Source of the DNA: Paralichthys olivaceus
Taxonomy: Eukaryota; Chordata; Actinopteri; Pleuronectiformes; Paralichthyidae
Reading direction: 5' to 3'
Length of the DNA: 64,000 nucleotides
NCBI RefSeq assembly: GCF_024713975.1
Contig: NC_091096.1
Location: forward strand, 18,946,458 to 19,010,457
A model generated the notes under the pieces. That model saw only the letters and a list, made by a program, of their open reading frames with translations. It did no database searches and was not told the origin of the DNA. A program made the position numbers and the translations under genes. This document shows positions 38,445-51,500 of the stretch, piece after piece; position 1 is the first letter of the stretch; each line of letters begins with the position of its first letter.

Positions 38445-41400
38445 TCATCTCTTGTCTGCGTACTCCTCTGCGGTCGAGGCGGCGTTGATGTGGTGCGCCG
38501 GGGTGTCCACCTGACCTTCAGGCTGGACAGGTTGCACGGTTTCCACCAGGCTGCCGCTGGGGAGCACCACGTAGCGGGCGGCCATGTCTTTGGGCTGCAG
38601 CTCCCGCCTGCCCTCCTTACTGTGCCAGATCCCATAGCCGAAATACACTAAGAGACCTGGGAACAGAGACACATGTAACTGTGATGACTCAAACACAAGA
38701 GCACCTCAGAGGGAGTTTGATCTTGTGTTATTCCAGTTGAGGGAATCACTGTTTACATATTTTATTTTTTTAATTGGCAAACTATATGTATTGTTTTCAT
38801 CTATACAACTTTTTTTCCTTTCCCAATAGATCCTGAACTTTGCTCACTGGGCAATCTCTCAAATGGGACATTTTCAACTAGTTCCCAAGTTAAATTCACA
38901 GACACCGCTTTATATGCTTAACTAATTTGATTCCCCTCTCCTCATTGATGGATGATGTTTTTTTTAAATTAGCATTTGTCTTGCCTTGCAGTGCAGTGCA
39001 GTGCCTTGACAAGATTATGTATAGTCTCAGGAAACAATATCACAAGCCTTGCCTTGAGTTTAAAAACGTCTCAGGTTAGCAACTCAGCCTATTTAAATTA
39101 TATAAAACTGTGTTAGCGCAGTCTAATGCTGTGTGTTTTAATATATCCACCCAATTTTATCATCGAATTCAATTCAATTTGACTTTTGTTGCTGTTTTTA
39201 TTGATAAGGATTTTGTTTCACCCCAAATTGAGTTTATAAGGAAAGGGTAGGGGTTTGAGAATAATGCTCAGTGTTCTGTATAGTTGTTGAATAAAATAGA
39301 ATAGATAATTTTTTTAAAACATCAAGTGAACTTCTGACATATCTGAGATAACTAAACATCTAAACCAGTTTACAGCCATGCACTGGTGTAATATTTATTA
39401 TGCTTTCGATTGAGGGACTCCCATGCTTTTTTTCTGCAATGGCCACTATGGAAAGGTTAGTGTGAAAGATTGTAATATAGTTCAAATGTAATATTCCCCA
39501 TGAGGTTGCATCTTGTTAACCTGCTGCAGTCTGACAGTTGGTTTTAAATGGTTTACTGGTTCAGCGAAGCCTTAAGCTAATGTAGCTAATCAGGCGTCCC
39601 CAGTGATTTCCTCTCTCTGACAGGGCTTTAAAGCTGTTCAACCACCATCTGCATTCTCAGAGGTTTGCTGACAAATGGGTTTATGTACTTAGGAACATGT
39701 TGACTTGCATGATGTCACACATGTGCATTGCATTCACAAGCAACAGGAGGCAGGTGCTTTCTAACAATATATTCACACTACTTACGGACATAACAAGCCA
39801 CACATCACATGTGCATGATTGATTTGTCTTTACATAACCACAATTACCCTCACAACATGCTGTTTAGTGGTTGCATATACATTTTTAATACCTGATGTCT
39901 GCAGTTAACCATTTATTTGGTTTTTTAAATCAAACTATTAATGTTTGTGGTAAAGCTGGGTTAGGTTTTTGGTCCATTGTGTTTTCTGCATAAATCCAGT
40001 TCCTGCTTACCTATGGCAATCCACACAGTGAAGCGAACCCATGTTAGGGGGCTGAGCTTCATCATGAGGAACACATTGATGAGGATACTGGCACCTGGGG
40101 TCAATGGAACCAGAGGTACCTACACAACAATAAAACGGCAGTCATTCTCCAATCATACAAATGACTTAAAATAAATGACATTAACTGTTGTTTCATTTAA
40201 CTGTTGCTGCCATGGGTAGTGTAATGGGCAGTGACAGACTCAACCATCATATTACACTTTATCTAAAACACTAAAATCCATAAAGAGGCTCACCTGGAAT
40301 GTTTTGCTGTTGGTCTGTGGTTCATGAATCCATATAAGCGCCAGGCTGAGGACGTAAGCAATGCTAAAAATCACCAGCAGCGTTGCGAAGCTCCAGACAG
40401 GAAGGTGCAGCTGCTTGGTACCAAACTCAAGCACAGAGCAGAGGGATACTGAGCTCACTATCAGAGTCAGCACACAAAAGGCCACCACCTCGCCCGGCTC
40501 AGAGTCCCCTAGCAGCCTGCCTAGGTATGGCTCCCAGCAGGCCTTCAGCTGTCCCACCCCTCGCCGCTCTCTTGTCTTCTGCCTTTCCACCAGCTGGAGT
40601 TTATCAGAGAAGGACTCGTACTGCTTCAGCTCCCCGCTGTCCTCCGTTATGGTCTGGGACTCTGAAGGGGCAGGGGAAGGCTCGGCATTGGGGTTGGGAG
40701 ATGTGGAAGCGGTCCCCTTGGAGCTGCTTTTCTCAGGCTGGAAACGTAGCACAATGACGCTCGCTGCCACAAAGGTGTACGCCAGCAGTGTGCCGATGGA
40801 AAGGAACTGAACCAGGGCCTCCAGGTCAAAGATGAGAGCCATGATGGCCATGAGGATTCCAAACACCAATATAGCATTGACAGGGACTTTGGTGATGGGA
40901 TTGACACGCGCAAAAATGGAAAAGAACAATCCATCCTCTGCCATGGCATACACGATCCGAGGGAGGGAGAAGAGATTACAGAGCAGCACAGTGTTCATGG
41001 CTAGAAATGGAAACAGAGACTCCTGATTAGAACATAACACAAAATATAACACAGTGCAGATAAACAACATTTACAAACAGCCATTCAAAGCAACACTATG
41101 TGTTCTTTTTAACCTAAAAATAGAAGCTTGAAACTGAGTTTGATGATACACTATCTTGAAATAGGGAGAATGGTGCTGCTTTCATTCCCATTCCTCAGAG
41201 CCTGTTCTTGCTCCATGTTACTTTGGTGAGCAGGAAGTGTGGAACTGACTGATTGTTGTAGCAGTGCCACAATCAGAGTCAGGGCACGGTCACAAATGCG
41301 TGAATAGAGCAGTAGTTAACCTTTGCCGAGGGGGAATAAAACTTTTGCTTCCAGTTGCAAGACTGCATTGCAGCTGAGTTTCACGTAGAGTTCAACTGCA

Positions 41401-42752
41401 TTAAACTTTGACCCGTGATACTCGCTTTACATATGTTTATGTGTGACTGTGTCGTAATACCAGACTGTAGATCAGGTAAAAAGACTTTAGGATCCATCTC
41501 TAATATCCAGTGAGGTAACATAGTTCAAAGCGTTCAAAACAGAGTTTGGCAAATTTGTTACAGCAGCAGCTTTTGTGGTTCAGGAAGCTGGGGATCATGG
41601 GTAATATTTACCCCTCAGTTTAAGTCTACATGAAAATCACTCAATCACTTGTACATGGAGCCCAACAGAATAAATCACCACATGTGGCTGCAGGGGCTGC
41701 TGTTGTTGCTCATTAAAAGTTGCATAGTGTTGCTTTAAATTGCACTTCTCAGTTAATGGTCTACACTCACCACAGATAGAACCTATTGCCACAATTACTC
41801 CAGCCCAACTGTAACCACGGCGGAAGAAAGCATCGGCCAGAGCAGAGTTGGGGTCCAGCGTATGCCAGGGTACCATTAGTGTGAGCACTGTGGAAACCAG
41901 GATGTAGGCCGTCGCTGCCAGTGCAAGGGAGATGGCAGTGGCAATGGGAACAGCTTTCTGTGGATTCTTTGCCTCTTCACTTGAGGATGCAATTACATCA
42001 AATCCCACAAATGCATAGAAGCACGTGGCTGAGCCTGCAAGTATTCCAGACAACCCGAAAGGTGCGAAGCCTCCTTCTTTCTGGCTCCAGTTGGCTGGTT
42101 CAGCCAGAACAAAACCGAACACCAGTATGAAAATGATGACAGCCATACTAATGGTGGAGAAGATGTGATTGAGGTAAGAGGACACTTGAACTCCAAAGGA
42201 AATGAAGAATGAGGCAACGACTAGGATCCCTGCTGCGAGTAGGTCAGGGTAATGGGCAAGGATGGGCACGTTCCACTGCATAATGTGTGTCTCTGTGAAG
42301 TTCTGGATGGCATGATTAAAAATGGAGTCCAGATAGCCACTCCAGGCACGTGCCACAGCAGCACCACCAATCATGTTCTCCAGAATCACATTCCAACCAA
42401 TGAGAAAGGCCCAGATCTCTCCCACGGAAACGTAGGTAAACATGTAGGCGGATCCTGTTTTGGGAATGCGTGCTCCAAACTCTGCATAACAAAAGGCAGC
42501 CAATAAAGAAGCAAAACCTGCAAAAATGAAGGATATGATGACAGCAGGTCCGACCATGTCTTTAGCCACTGTCCCTGTCAGGACATAAAGGCCAGAGCCC
42601 ACCATGCCACCAACACCCAGCAGAGTCAGGTCCAGGGTGGAGAGGCAGCGTTTCAGCGACGTGGCCATCATGTCATCATCCAGTGTCTTGAGTCGGTTCA
42701 GTCTCTGACAGAGGCGCACCGCTGGTGCACAGCCTGTTGGACAAGTTGCCAT
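38445..42752 (-). CDS. slc7a4: Cationic amino acid transporter 4 (SLC7A4)
   Basis: Four coding exons on minus: 42752-41771, 41000-40294, 40119-40011 and 38656-38445. GT-AG introns join in phase to about 669 aa, against about 635 in human. It is a multi-pass APC-superfamily protein. The first helix motif GVGGMVGSGLYVLTG, the GWNVILEN segment and the YAFVGFDVIASSSEEAKNPQ motif are all typical of the CAT subfamily (14 membrane helices expected). The large variable loop in exon 2 (Ser/Pro/Glu-rich) and the C-terminal FGYGIWHSKE point to SLC7A4 rather than SLC7A1-3. Family knowledge: mammalian CAT-4 sits at the plasma membrane, but classical arginine transport has not been shown, so the substrate is uncertain. 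The ATG is in a second exon whose acceptor ends at 42835; a separate non-coding first exon lies near 44.3-44.6 kb. Confidence 0.95.
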
Positions 42753-42834
42753 AGCTACAGAGTGAGACAGGCCAGCAGGGCAGTATGGTGTTATACCAGT
42801 GAAACTGGATCCATTACCCGTCTATAAGGATGAC

Positions 42835-44320
42835 CTGGAAGACACAGCACAAGCATATTTGTAATCAGAACAGGACAAGCCACTGCAGAATTATGTGGTC
42901 TGACTTTTTTGGATGATGGTTCAGCTTAAGGCTTTAGCTGTATAGCTTGACATGTTGTTGTAAGTCTGCAGGACTCAAAACATTATATTCAGATCTGCTA
43001 ATGGACACGTACTGTAGGCCTAAGTGAAGAGCTGTCCCACGCCACTTTGCCGACAGAACTCTTTTCCAAGCTCAGCAACTATATTTATGGAAAGTACTGA
43101 TCAATAAATGTACAATGACAACAATATACAACAGTCTTATTAATAATAACAGCAGCAATGAGGGCAGCTCGGATTAATAATGGTAATAACAATCATAATC
43201 ATAACAGTTTACTTTACAATTACAATACTTTCTTTTGTGTCTGAGTTTAGAATAGGAATATATAGGTGGTTAATTATTAATAACAATATTAATAATTCAA
43301 TAATAATTTCATATTAATCAGGCTACAAGACTACTGTGCTGGACAATATATCTATGCTAGCCGTGGATGAGGTGATGACTTTTTTCTATTATGGTTCTAA
43401 TATTATTTGTAAGGAAGTTCATGAAGTCATTACTTCAGAGTTGAGGGAATAGAAAGCTCAATACGCTCTATAAATAAATGATTTGTTTCATTTGAAACAG
43501 AAATATTACATTTCCGGTTGTAATAGGGTTATAACAGTAACACCTGCTTTCCAATGAGTTATAGAAACAGGGTCTTTACAAGCAGAATGTCCGATTAAAT
43601 AAAAGTAAAGTAAAGTAAATATCAAACCAACGTGTCAGTCTTTTTCTGATGTGGTATATTTGACAGTTTTCGAATTTGCGTTTCTGTTTTATCTAACGAG
43701 GCCTGAGTGTGTGCCGCATGGAAGCTTAACATCACAGTGAAGGGACAGACCACGTCATCTAAAAGGCATCGCTGGTGTGTAACGTGAGATCTTGTAATGT
43801 AGCAACGATAGATCATGGAGATACATGCCCTTATTTATTAGATTTGTTTAACTTCACACAACATGTTTAGTCTTTTCATCAGAAATATCCTCCTGGTTCG
43901 GGTGGAGCTACATCAGATCCCAGCCCTCGGTAGATAGACAGACGGGCATATGGCGACAGCAGGATGCCTCCGTTTTAATTACGTAAGGCTTTATTTCCCT
44001 TTAGAAATAAACCCGGTGCCTCAAAACACACGACTCGTAGACACTGAAACATCGACGTCCACTACACATGTCCACACATGTAACCGCGGGGAGACCAACA
44101 CTGCAGCAAGCGTCGTTTAATGGAAAATGAATATTTTATAAGAAGTGAGGATCATTAGACTTCCTCTCTCCTGCGTGTAGCCTGCCAGGGAGCGACGTCG
44201 CACTTTACGATCGTGAGGGGAGTGGGATTATTTGACGGGATCCGCGATATATTCACACACAAAGAGAGAGAGAGGGATGAGAGATCAGCAGTAACATGGG
44301 AGATATGAAGAGGGTTTTAC
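42835..44320 (-). other. slc7a4: SLC7A4 first intron (5' UTR intron)
   Basis: On the minus strand the acceptor ttccag/gtcatcc ends at 42835 and the donor ccactgag/gtaaaacc lies at 44320. The interior is AT-rich with no recognised gene, followed by a GC-richer part near 44000-44300 that may belong to the promoter side. Confidence 0.55.
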
Positions 44321-44590
44321 CTCAGTGGTTCAGGATCATCTGCTGCAGGTCCGCTGCTGCCGCTGCTGCTGCTGCTGCTGGAAGTTGCTGGGGCGCATCG
44401 TCTGGTGATGATGGAGCAGAAGGTGCGCGAGAATAAAGCCAGCACGCTTCTTAAAGGCGCAGTCACCTCTGTGCCACTGACGGGGCTTCCCCACTGCAGC
44501 CCACCCATAGACTGAGTAATAGATCCCACCCTTTTTACACAGGGAGGGATTATCCACAGCAGATGGGCCCACTGGAGGTCCTCGGGCCTC
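44321..44590 (-). other. slc7a4: SLC7A4 non-coding first exon with CAG repeat, and promoter
   Basis: The minus-strand sequence before the donor at 44320 is GC-rich and contains six to seven CAG units on the transcribed strand (CTG run at about 44361-44381). It has no upstream ATG in good context that continues into the coding exon, so it is treated as 5' UTR. The right border is approximate. Confidence 0.5.
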
Positions 44591-44664
44591 ACTGTGCATA
44601 AAATATATTTAATGTAAAAGTGAAAACGTTTGAGAATCAGAATTATATAAGAGAATTAAGCACC

Positions 44665-45248
44665 TTAAAGGGATAGTTCACCCATAGTTAAAAAATGAAA
44701 ATCCACTCATTATCTAGTCACCACTATGCAGATGAAGTGGTGGGTGAAGTGTTTGAGTCCATAAAACATTTCAGGAGTTTCAGGGGAAAAGAGTGTTGCA
44801 GCCAAATCCAATACAATTCAAGTAAATGGTGACCACAAAAAAAGCCTCCTGTGATGTCACCCAAGTGTCCAGGAGCCCGACATTCAAATTCAACTCGAAT
44901 CAAGGTCATTTGCACCATGTTTTTGGCCTAAATGTCAGTGATCCACACATAAATGCAGCTCCAGAGGATGATAACAGCGGACGTTTAGGCCAAGAACATT
45001 ACAGACACTAGGATGACACCACAGGAGCAGTATGGGGGCATTTAATGTTCTTTGTTTCTGGGGTCTTTTTTACGTTTGAAGATTAGGTCACTATTTACTT
45101 CAATTGTATTGGTTTTGGTTTCAATGCGGTTTACCCCTGAAACTCCTAAATTGTTTTGTGAACTCAAACACTTGACCCACCCCTCCATTGTCACAGTGGT
45201 GAGTATATAGATCAGTGGATTTTCATTTTTGGGTGAACTATCCCTTAA
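44665..45248. mobile_element. Long-TIR MITE / non-autonomous DNA transposon
   Basis: The ends are ttaaagggatagttcaccc (left) and gggtgaactatcccttaa (right). The inverted similarity extends about 110 bp inward, through 'aaaatgaaaatccact' and 'gtgtttgagt...ttcaggggt' on both sides. There is no transposase. The motif is one of the commonest teleost TIR families. The duplicated target is probably TTAA or TAA. Confidence 0.85.
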
Positions 45249-45769
45249 ATATGAAAGCAACATGTTTGAGAATCATAATTTTATAACATATGCAAGAAGC
45301 TTAAGTGAGAAACATTACTGTATATTTAAACAGTTCACATGACCAGTTGCTGTCATAAGAACAAAATCAAACAGTGCTAACTCAACACAGAGCAGGTTCA
45401 AGTGCCAACAGGAAAACAAATGTCATTATGTGTGCATGAGAAAAAGAGCAATCATCCTCCATCACCTGCAGTTTATGCACCAGGGGGCAGATATTAAAAC
45501 CCTGTCAGCTGAGGCAGAGTAAATCACACTGTGGTCAGGTGTCTGGTCATGGGGCTTTATATGTGATCAAAAATTAACTTACAGTTTGCAAAGAAGATGG
45601 ATGTGATCGCAGAAGTGCTGTTGGACCTGGTCAGAGGACTACCGGTAGCAGTTTGGACCACTAACAGTACTTCCCAAATAAGTCATGAAAAAGATCAGTG
45701 TCAACAGAACTCAATTCAATGAAAATGATTCAAATATTCTGATGTTTCAAGAAACTACAAAAACATTTG
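45249..45769. other. intergenic, no gene seen
   Basis: AT-rich sequence between the MITE and the DGCR6 3' end without recognised elements. Confidence 0.5.
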
Positions 45770-46565
45770 TTTATTAAAGCTGACATTTGTGTAATAGAAA
45801 ATCAGTAGACATATTCTAAATATCAATGCAGTTATATAGAGGATAGCTCAACACCTGACGTGAACCCATATCTGTCTGTTCGGAGCAGAGACAGAACACT
45901 GGAACAGAAACATGTCCCCCTATTTCTATTTTAGATATTTGAGTTGAACATTGAGGTGAGGTGAGTCACAGCTGGTCCACTTTTCAAATGTACAGCAGCT
46001 GATTTAAATAAACATCAGGTTTTCACACAACCTGCCAAAACGACTTTAGGAATCGCAAAAACGCAATAAAAAATTTGAGCAGGTACAAATTTCGGCTTCA
46101 TATTTAATGTTCGTACACACTTGCTGCTCAAAATTAGATCTCTGTTCACACCAAAAGGAATTAAACTTTCCTTTTCACCTCAAACATCACTGACTGCTCC
46201 AAAGGCACCAAGAGGCACTTAAAAAATAATCTTATTTCAGGAAGGTCACAGCCTTATTTCCACTTACAGCCATGTCTGGTCCTCTCTTCATGTCCTTTAA
46301 TGTGTCTTTAAAGGATTTGAAGCAAAACAAATCCATTAAACATCTTACTTGAACACTTTAGAATCAGCCTTCTCCAACCGGCTTATGATGGTGATGACAA
46401 TAACACTCGGGAAAACATGTGTTCAACATTCTCTGAACTTGCTGCTTCTTAAAAACAGCAATGTAAGTAACATGTTGACTGAGACACGGTGAATCTCACA
46501 GTAAATGGATTGTGAGTATATGCCGTTGGTTTTTATGCTACAATGAGGATTCTTTGTAATCTTCC
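45770..46565 (-). other. dgcr6: DGCR6 3' UTR with polyadenylation signal
   Basis: The minus-strand AATAAA (TTTATT at 45770-45775) lies about 790 bp after the DGCR6 stop codon. No coding features are in between. Confidence 0.5.
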
Positions 46566-47721
46566 TCATATTAATCCAGATTGTGACTCCTTCTGTTGAA
46601 GCTTGAGGATCAGTTCAAGTAGGTTCATCTGCATTGTCAGCTCCTGAAACACACAAGAGCAGGAGGTGAGGACATACATCGCCATGTGCTGGACATTTAT
46701 CTGTATGAAAAAGTGCATGTTTGTATCCCACCCCACTATTCATGGCATAACTATGGATTTCAACTTCAGTAAGTGGACAGTCAAAGATGGTAACCTGAGG
46801 ATTAGTGGTGATGTAAAACCCAGGGACTCCCGCCTTCTCCAGGGTGTTCTGCTGGTCTATCACTTTCTGATCCATTTCAGCTACAATCTTCTTATCCATC
46901 ATTTTTTGTTCCTCTCGCACACGTATGTCCAGAGCCTGATGATAAATGATGTTAGTAGACTAATCAACATGTAGACATATGACAATAACCAGCCCTTTTT
47001 GCAAACATTGACATAGGGATTTCACTGCCTCACCTCTACTTCTGATTGTTGGTTTGATTTGAGAAGCCCAAGGTTATGAGACTTGCAGGACTGCAGAGCG
47101 TCTTTGTGTTTTCGTAAAAGCTCTTGTTTGAGTGCTGCACACACAAAAAATAACCAGTCAAGCATCACAATAACATCTGCAGTTACCAACCTCAACAAAA
47201 AGGGCCCGTTCTATGAAGCAGGTTTGCTACTCTGCATAGTGTTTTTCAGAGGAACTCCTGATTTTACTCATGTATTACCCAGGTAACAGGCCCATAACAG
47301 GCTTCCCCTTGTGAACAGACCAGATCAGTCACTGCATGTTCTCTGTGACGCACTGACCTTGGTGTTCCCCGTGCAGCTTCTGCCTCTGGTTGTACAGATT
47401 CTTCTCAGTCAGATGCTGAATATCCAGGAGCCCCTGCACGATCTCATACACCGTCCCATCTATGAGCGCCAGAGCCAGGTCACTCAGCGTGTTGTAGGAC
47501 AGGCGCTGCTGGAAGGAGCTAACAAAGGAGAATAACAACAATGGCCAGTCAATAAATCATTCACACAGATAAACCTGAGACGCTGTGATCACTTCTCTGA
47601 GGGGAAGGCAGCATTACCTGGGTAAATCTTTCACTAAGGTTTGCAGCTCTGACAACAGGTAGTAATGTCTTTCCTGTTGCTTGGTTGAATCCCCACCAGT
47701 GACCCCGGGATAACCATCCAT
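46566..47721 (-). CDS. dgcr6: DGCR6 (DiGeorge critical region 6) homologue
   Basis: Five exons on minus: 47721-47618, 47518-47358, 47134-47034, 46935-46795 and 46643-46566. They splice in phase to about 194 aa, against about 220 in human; the Gly/Pro-rich mammalian tail is missing and the protein ends soon after [10 protein letters not shown]. Hallmark blocks are [54 protein letters not shown] and [15 protein letters not shown]. It is mostly helical and probably coiled coil. Family knowledge: DGCR6 is named for the 22q11 deletion region, shows faint similarity to Drosophila gonadal protein and laminin coiled coil, and binds the GABA-B receptor B1 subunit; its biochemical role is unclear. It is divergent from RASAL1 with 876 bp between the start codons. 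The donor after exon 4 (GTTACC) is atypical beyond the GT. Confidence 0.94.
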
Positions 47722-48280
47722 CTCCTTCACTGGAAGAATGAGAGCAAAACAAGAGGCTGCTGTTCAACACATCCAGCTAGCTAACCAAGCTAACAGCAGT
47801 TTGGGCTAATTTCACTGCTTTCACAGTGTAAAGGTCCCGGAAACAAGACAATGTGATGTCTTTAGGAGACTAGCCTGCATATAATGATGTCCGCCTGCTA
47901 TGAAAAGTTAAGATAGGTTCCATAAAGAACACGAGAGGTGGAAAAAAGCTTGATTTAGCTGTGCTGTTCTGACGTTTTGTTTATCAGCTAACATGCACTT
48001 CAGTGAGGACCCCGGGGAGGTGGCTGCCAAGATGCCTGTATGTAAATGCACCTGCAGTAGCTCAATATGCTCACTGGGTGGCGCGTTTAGACAAAGAAGG
48101 GGCGCTCCTGAATGTAATTGTCAGGTGTGACCCAGCATACTTACGACTGTCACAAATTCTGTGGAAGACGCACTGACGTCAGGTAGAAACAGATGGTGAA
48201 CGGTGTCAGGTTTTAAAACAGAGGGCAGTTTATTCATGTTGACATTTACTTGTATGATGGTCCATTCAATCAAAGCGCAG

Positions 48281-48306
48281 TGTGTGTGTGTCTGTGTGTG
48301 TGTGTG
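48281..48306. repeat. (TG)n microsatellite
   Basis: About 13 TG units with one interrupting c, in the DGCR6/RASAL1 spacer. Confidence 0.9.
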
Positions 48307-48340
48307 CTCCACAGTATCCCACCTGCTCCTGTGACTGGGC

Positions 48341-48421
48341 TGGATCCGGTTCTGGATCAGGTTCTGGATCTGGATCTGATCTGGATCTGATCTGCATCTG
48401 ATCTGGATCAGGATCTGGATG
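48341..48421. repeat. GGATCT/GATCTG short tandem repeat
   Basis: Roughly 80 bp built from imperfect units of tctggatctgatctggat type, about 12 bp and 6 bp sub-periods, close upstream of the RASAL1 start codon. Confidence 0.85.
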
Positions 48422-48596
48422 TGGACGCGCGCCTGTGCTGCGCGCTGCTGGAGAGAGAGCCGTGCGCCGTCACGCGCTGAAGGTGCCATGAAGCGAAGGA
48501 AACTGAGTTGCAGCGGAGGAGGAGAGCGCTGCTTCTAAGAGCCCGCACATGGGAACATCGGAGGAACATCGGATTATTACCGCACTCGACTCTAAA

Positions 48597-51500
48597 ATGG
48601 CCCAAAACACATCTCTTTATTTCCGTATTGTCGAGGGCAGGAACCTCCCCGCCAAAGACGTGTAAGTATTACTCTGAGAGGCATGTGGCTCTGTGCTCAA
48701 GTCTCAACTCGCAGGATGGAGACTACACAGCCACAACATTGTTCAGAAGCTTCTTGTCAGATTACATGGGGGAAAAAAGTCCTATTTACATCTAAAAGGT
48801 TTTTTCCTGCTGTGCTACCCTGTCTCGTGTAATTATCTTGAAGAAATGTGATAGTCAAGTGTTTAAATTTAAGAGGAGGTTCATTTTACCATCAGACAAA
48901 CTGCTTATTATGGTATGTCTCATGATGTCCCTTGTTTTTCCTGTCATCTTCAGCTCTGGAACCAGTGATCCATACTGTATTGTAAAAGTTGACAATGAAG
49001 TAGTAGCCAGGTGAGTCCTGTTGTGTTCTAAATGAAGATCTGCACATATTTGTTCATGAAAGTATATTGTTTTATGTGGAGCTGCATCTGCAGGGTCTAA
49101 TCTAAACACTCAGAACTGAATATTCATCATCACAGTTTATATTTGCATTAGCTCAGTTTTTCTGGCTGTGCTTGCGCTATACTCTGTAATCCAGGGTGGA
49201 GGGTATGTGACCATGTTGGTGGTGCCCACAGCGTGGCCTCTCCAATGCAGAGAACCTGATACTGGTCTGGCCTTTAAAACTCCCTCAGGTAACCATGGAG
49301 AGGGTGCATCTATTATTGCAGGGTGCTCCCTGTGTATAGGCAAAGAGAATGCTGCAGAATACACCAGTTCAGATGAGTTCTCCATATGAGAGCAAAAGTT
49401 CAGATGATGTCATTCTCCTCCTCTCCATTCACTCTCCAAATAACACATATTTTCAGGGGCATCACAGCATTCCAGATTTAACTATGGAGGAAATGTGTAG
49501 TTGTTTTTAACACAAACAGAGAAAACTCAGTGGCAATTGTTCCATCTACGCTGAGGGAAAACCACACAATGATTTACCACAGAGAGTCACACTATTATCT
49601 TGTACTTGTGGTGTCACTGGACATCTGACTCTTCGAGTGTGATGTTCACGGATGATGTGGCTGATTGTGGAGGGAGATAACGGACACAATCATAGGGCTC
49701 TACAGTGCTGCAGTGTCCTTGGACATTACAATACATGAGTGCTATTAATAAGCAACTAAAACATAACTGTAGCAATGCCTTAAAGGAAAAACATACTTGT
49801 TCCTGTATATAATGCGTAGATGTTTTCTTTTAGCCACAAAACTAGTAAGAGTTAAATCCGGAACTAATGAATAAGTACCTTTTTTAATATTTGTTACAAT
49901 TAAAAAGGTATCGAGGTTCAACACTGTCTTCATATAATTCTTCCTGGCTTTAACAGAACCTTTAAGAATTTGTATAAACTGAAAAATGTAGGAAATTTAC
50001 CATTACCTCATATCGTGAAGGAATAATAATTCTAAAAAGACACTAAATCAACATTGTTCATTAAAAAGTCTGACTGCTTCAGGTACAAAAGATGCTCTGA
50101 ACTTCTCAGTGGAACATGTTAGTAACATGTTGTCATGCTTGATTATTCATTATATCATTGTGTACAGCAGTATGTCACTATGATGTGAGCTGATCCATAC
50201 ATGAGGAATTGTTCAATTTTAAAAGAGCTTAGAGAAAAGTTTTTATAAAAAATAGTATTATCATATGTAGCAGATCTATGTTTTCTCCTTCTTTTCTATT
50301 CCATCAAACATCTTATGATGCCTTGGAGGGACCCTGGATCCTAGTTGTTTTAAAAGCATGTGATCTGTCCACCCTCGGGTATGTGAGCTTGTACCGCTGC
50401 CACTTTTACAGTGACTCCTGCCTGTTCTGGTTTCTGTGGGTGCATACATTCATGTAATGTCTTCCGGTATAAGGTCTGTTAAGCACGTATAACCCCCCCC
50501 CCCTCTTTCAGGACGGCCACAGTGTGGAAGAACCTTAATCCTTTCTGGGGTGAAGAGTATACACTGCACCTCCCGATGGGTTTCCATTCACTTTCCTTCC
50601 ATGTCATGGATGAGGACACCATTGGGTAACTGTCATTTAAAGCTATTCCATATTCAGCCTCTTTACTGACGGAGCCTCTCAGTGGATTTATAGTCCTCTA
50701 AACCACTGTTTTCTTAACTCGCCCCAGGAACTAATATGACCTCACAAACAGTTTAAATGTTCTGAGAACGTAACTGCAAACTTTGAATAAACAAACATCA
50801 TCAGACAGATGGTCGCCTCCATTGAGTGATTAAAGGTTCTTTTTTTTTCTCGTGTTGTCTGGTGACCACCGGTTCTCTAATCAGTCCGTCCTCAAATTCA
50901 CCTCATTTAAGTGTTGCAGCAACTGCAGCATCAATAGCTCCTCTCTGATAATCTCCTCTTTTATCTCTCTCTACAGGCACGATGATGTTATTGGAAAGAT
51001 TACACTGAATAAAGACGCCATCAGGTCTCAAGCTAAAGGTATAACTAAACAAATCTGGGTGCACGACCGCAGCTCAGAGGTTAAACTCACATGGATTTCC
51101 ACGCCTGAGTCATAGTTCCAAGTGATTGAGGAGACATGCCCTCTTGTTTTTAGATGGGGACTCTGGGAATGTCCCCTGATGTAGTCTCACACATTTAATT
51201 TGATTAGCGCACATTTATCAGGCACTTAAGAGTTTGTTTCGGTCGTGCAGACTCTAACTTGGAGGCGGTGAAGTCAGCGTTCCCACTGATACGTTTGTTA
51301 TTAGAATGGCTCTCCTGGTACTCGTCTGTATAGACGCTGGTATTTTTCATTGCGCATCATAAACCATTTGTTTGTGTGGAACATCACTGTGCTGTAAAAT
51401 GATTATAACAACCAAATCATTTTAAATGACCTGGAGCCTTTTTAATCTTTTACAGGACCTTTCACATTTTAGAAACTCAGTGTTCATGTCAGCACGATCT

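Larger units (their letters stand above)
47722..48596. promoter_or_regulatory. Divergent DGCR6/RASAL1 intergenic promoter region
   Basis: It lies between the DGCR6 start (minus) and the RASAL1 start (plus). It contains a TG microsatellite (48281-48306), a GGATCT-type minisatellite (48341-48421) and a GC-rich part just before RASAL1 (48420-48560) that fits a CpG promoter and 5' UTR. Transcription starts are not placed. Confidence 0.5.

Noticed and set aside
48121-48489. 122 aa minus-strand frame with an Ile/Gln/Asp-rich repeat
   Set aside because: The repeat is only the antisense translation of the GATCTG tandem array in the promoter spacer.
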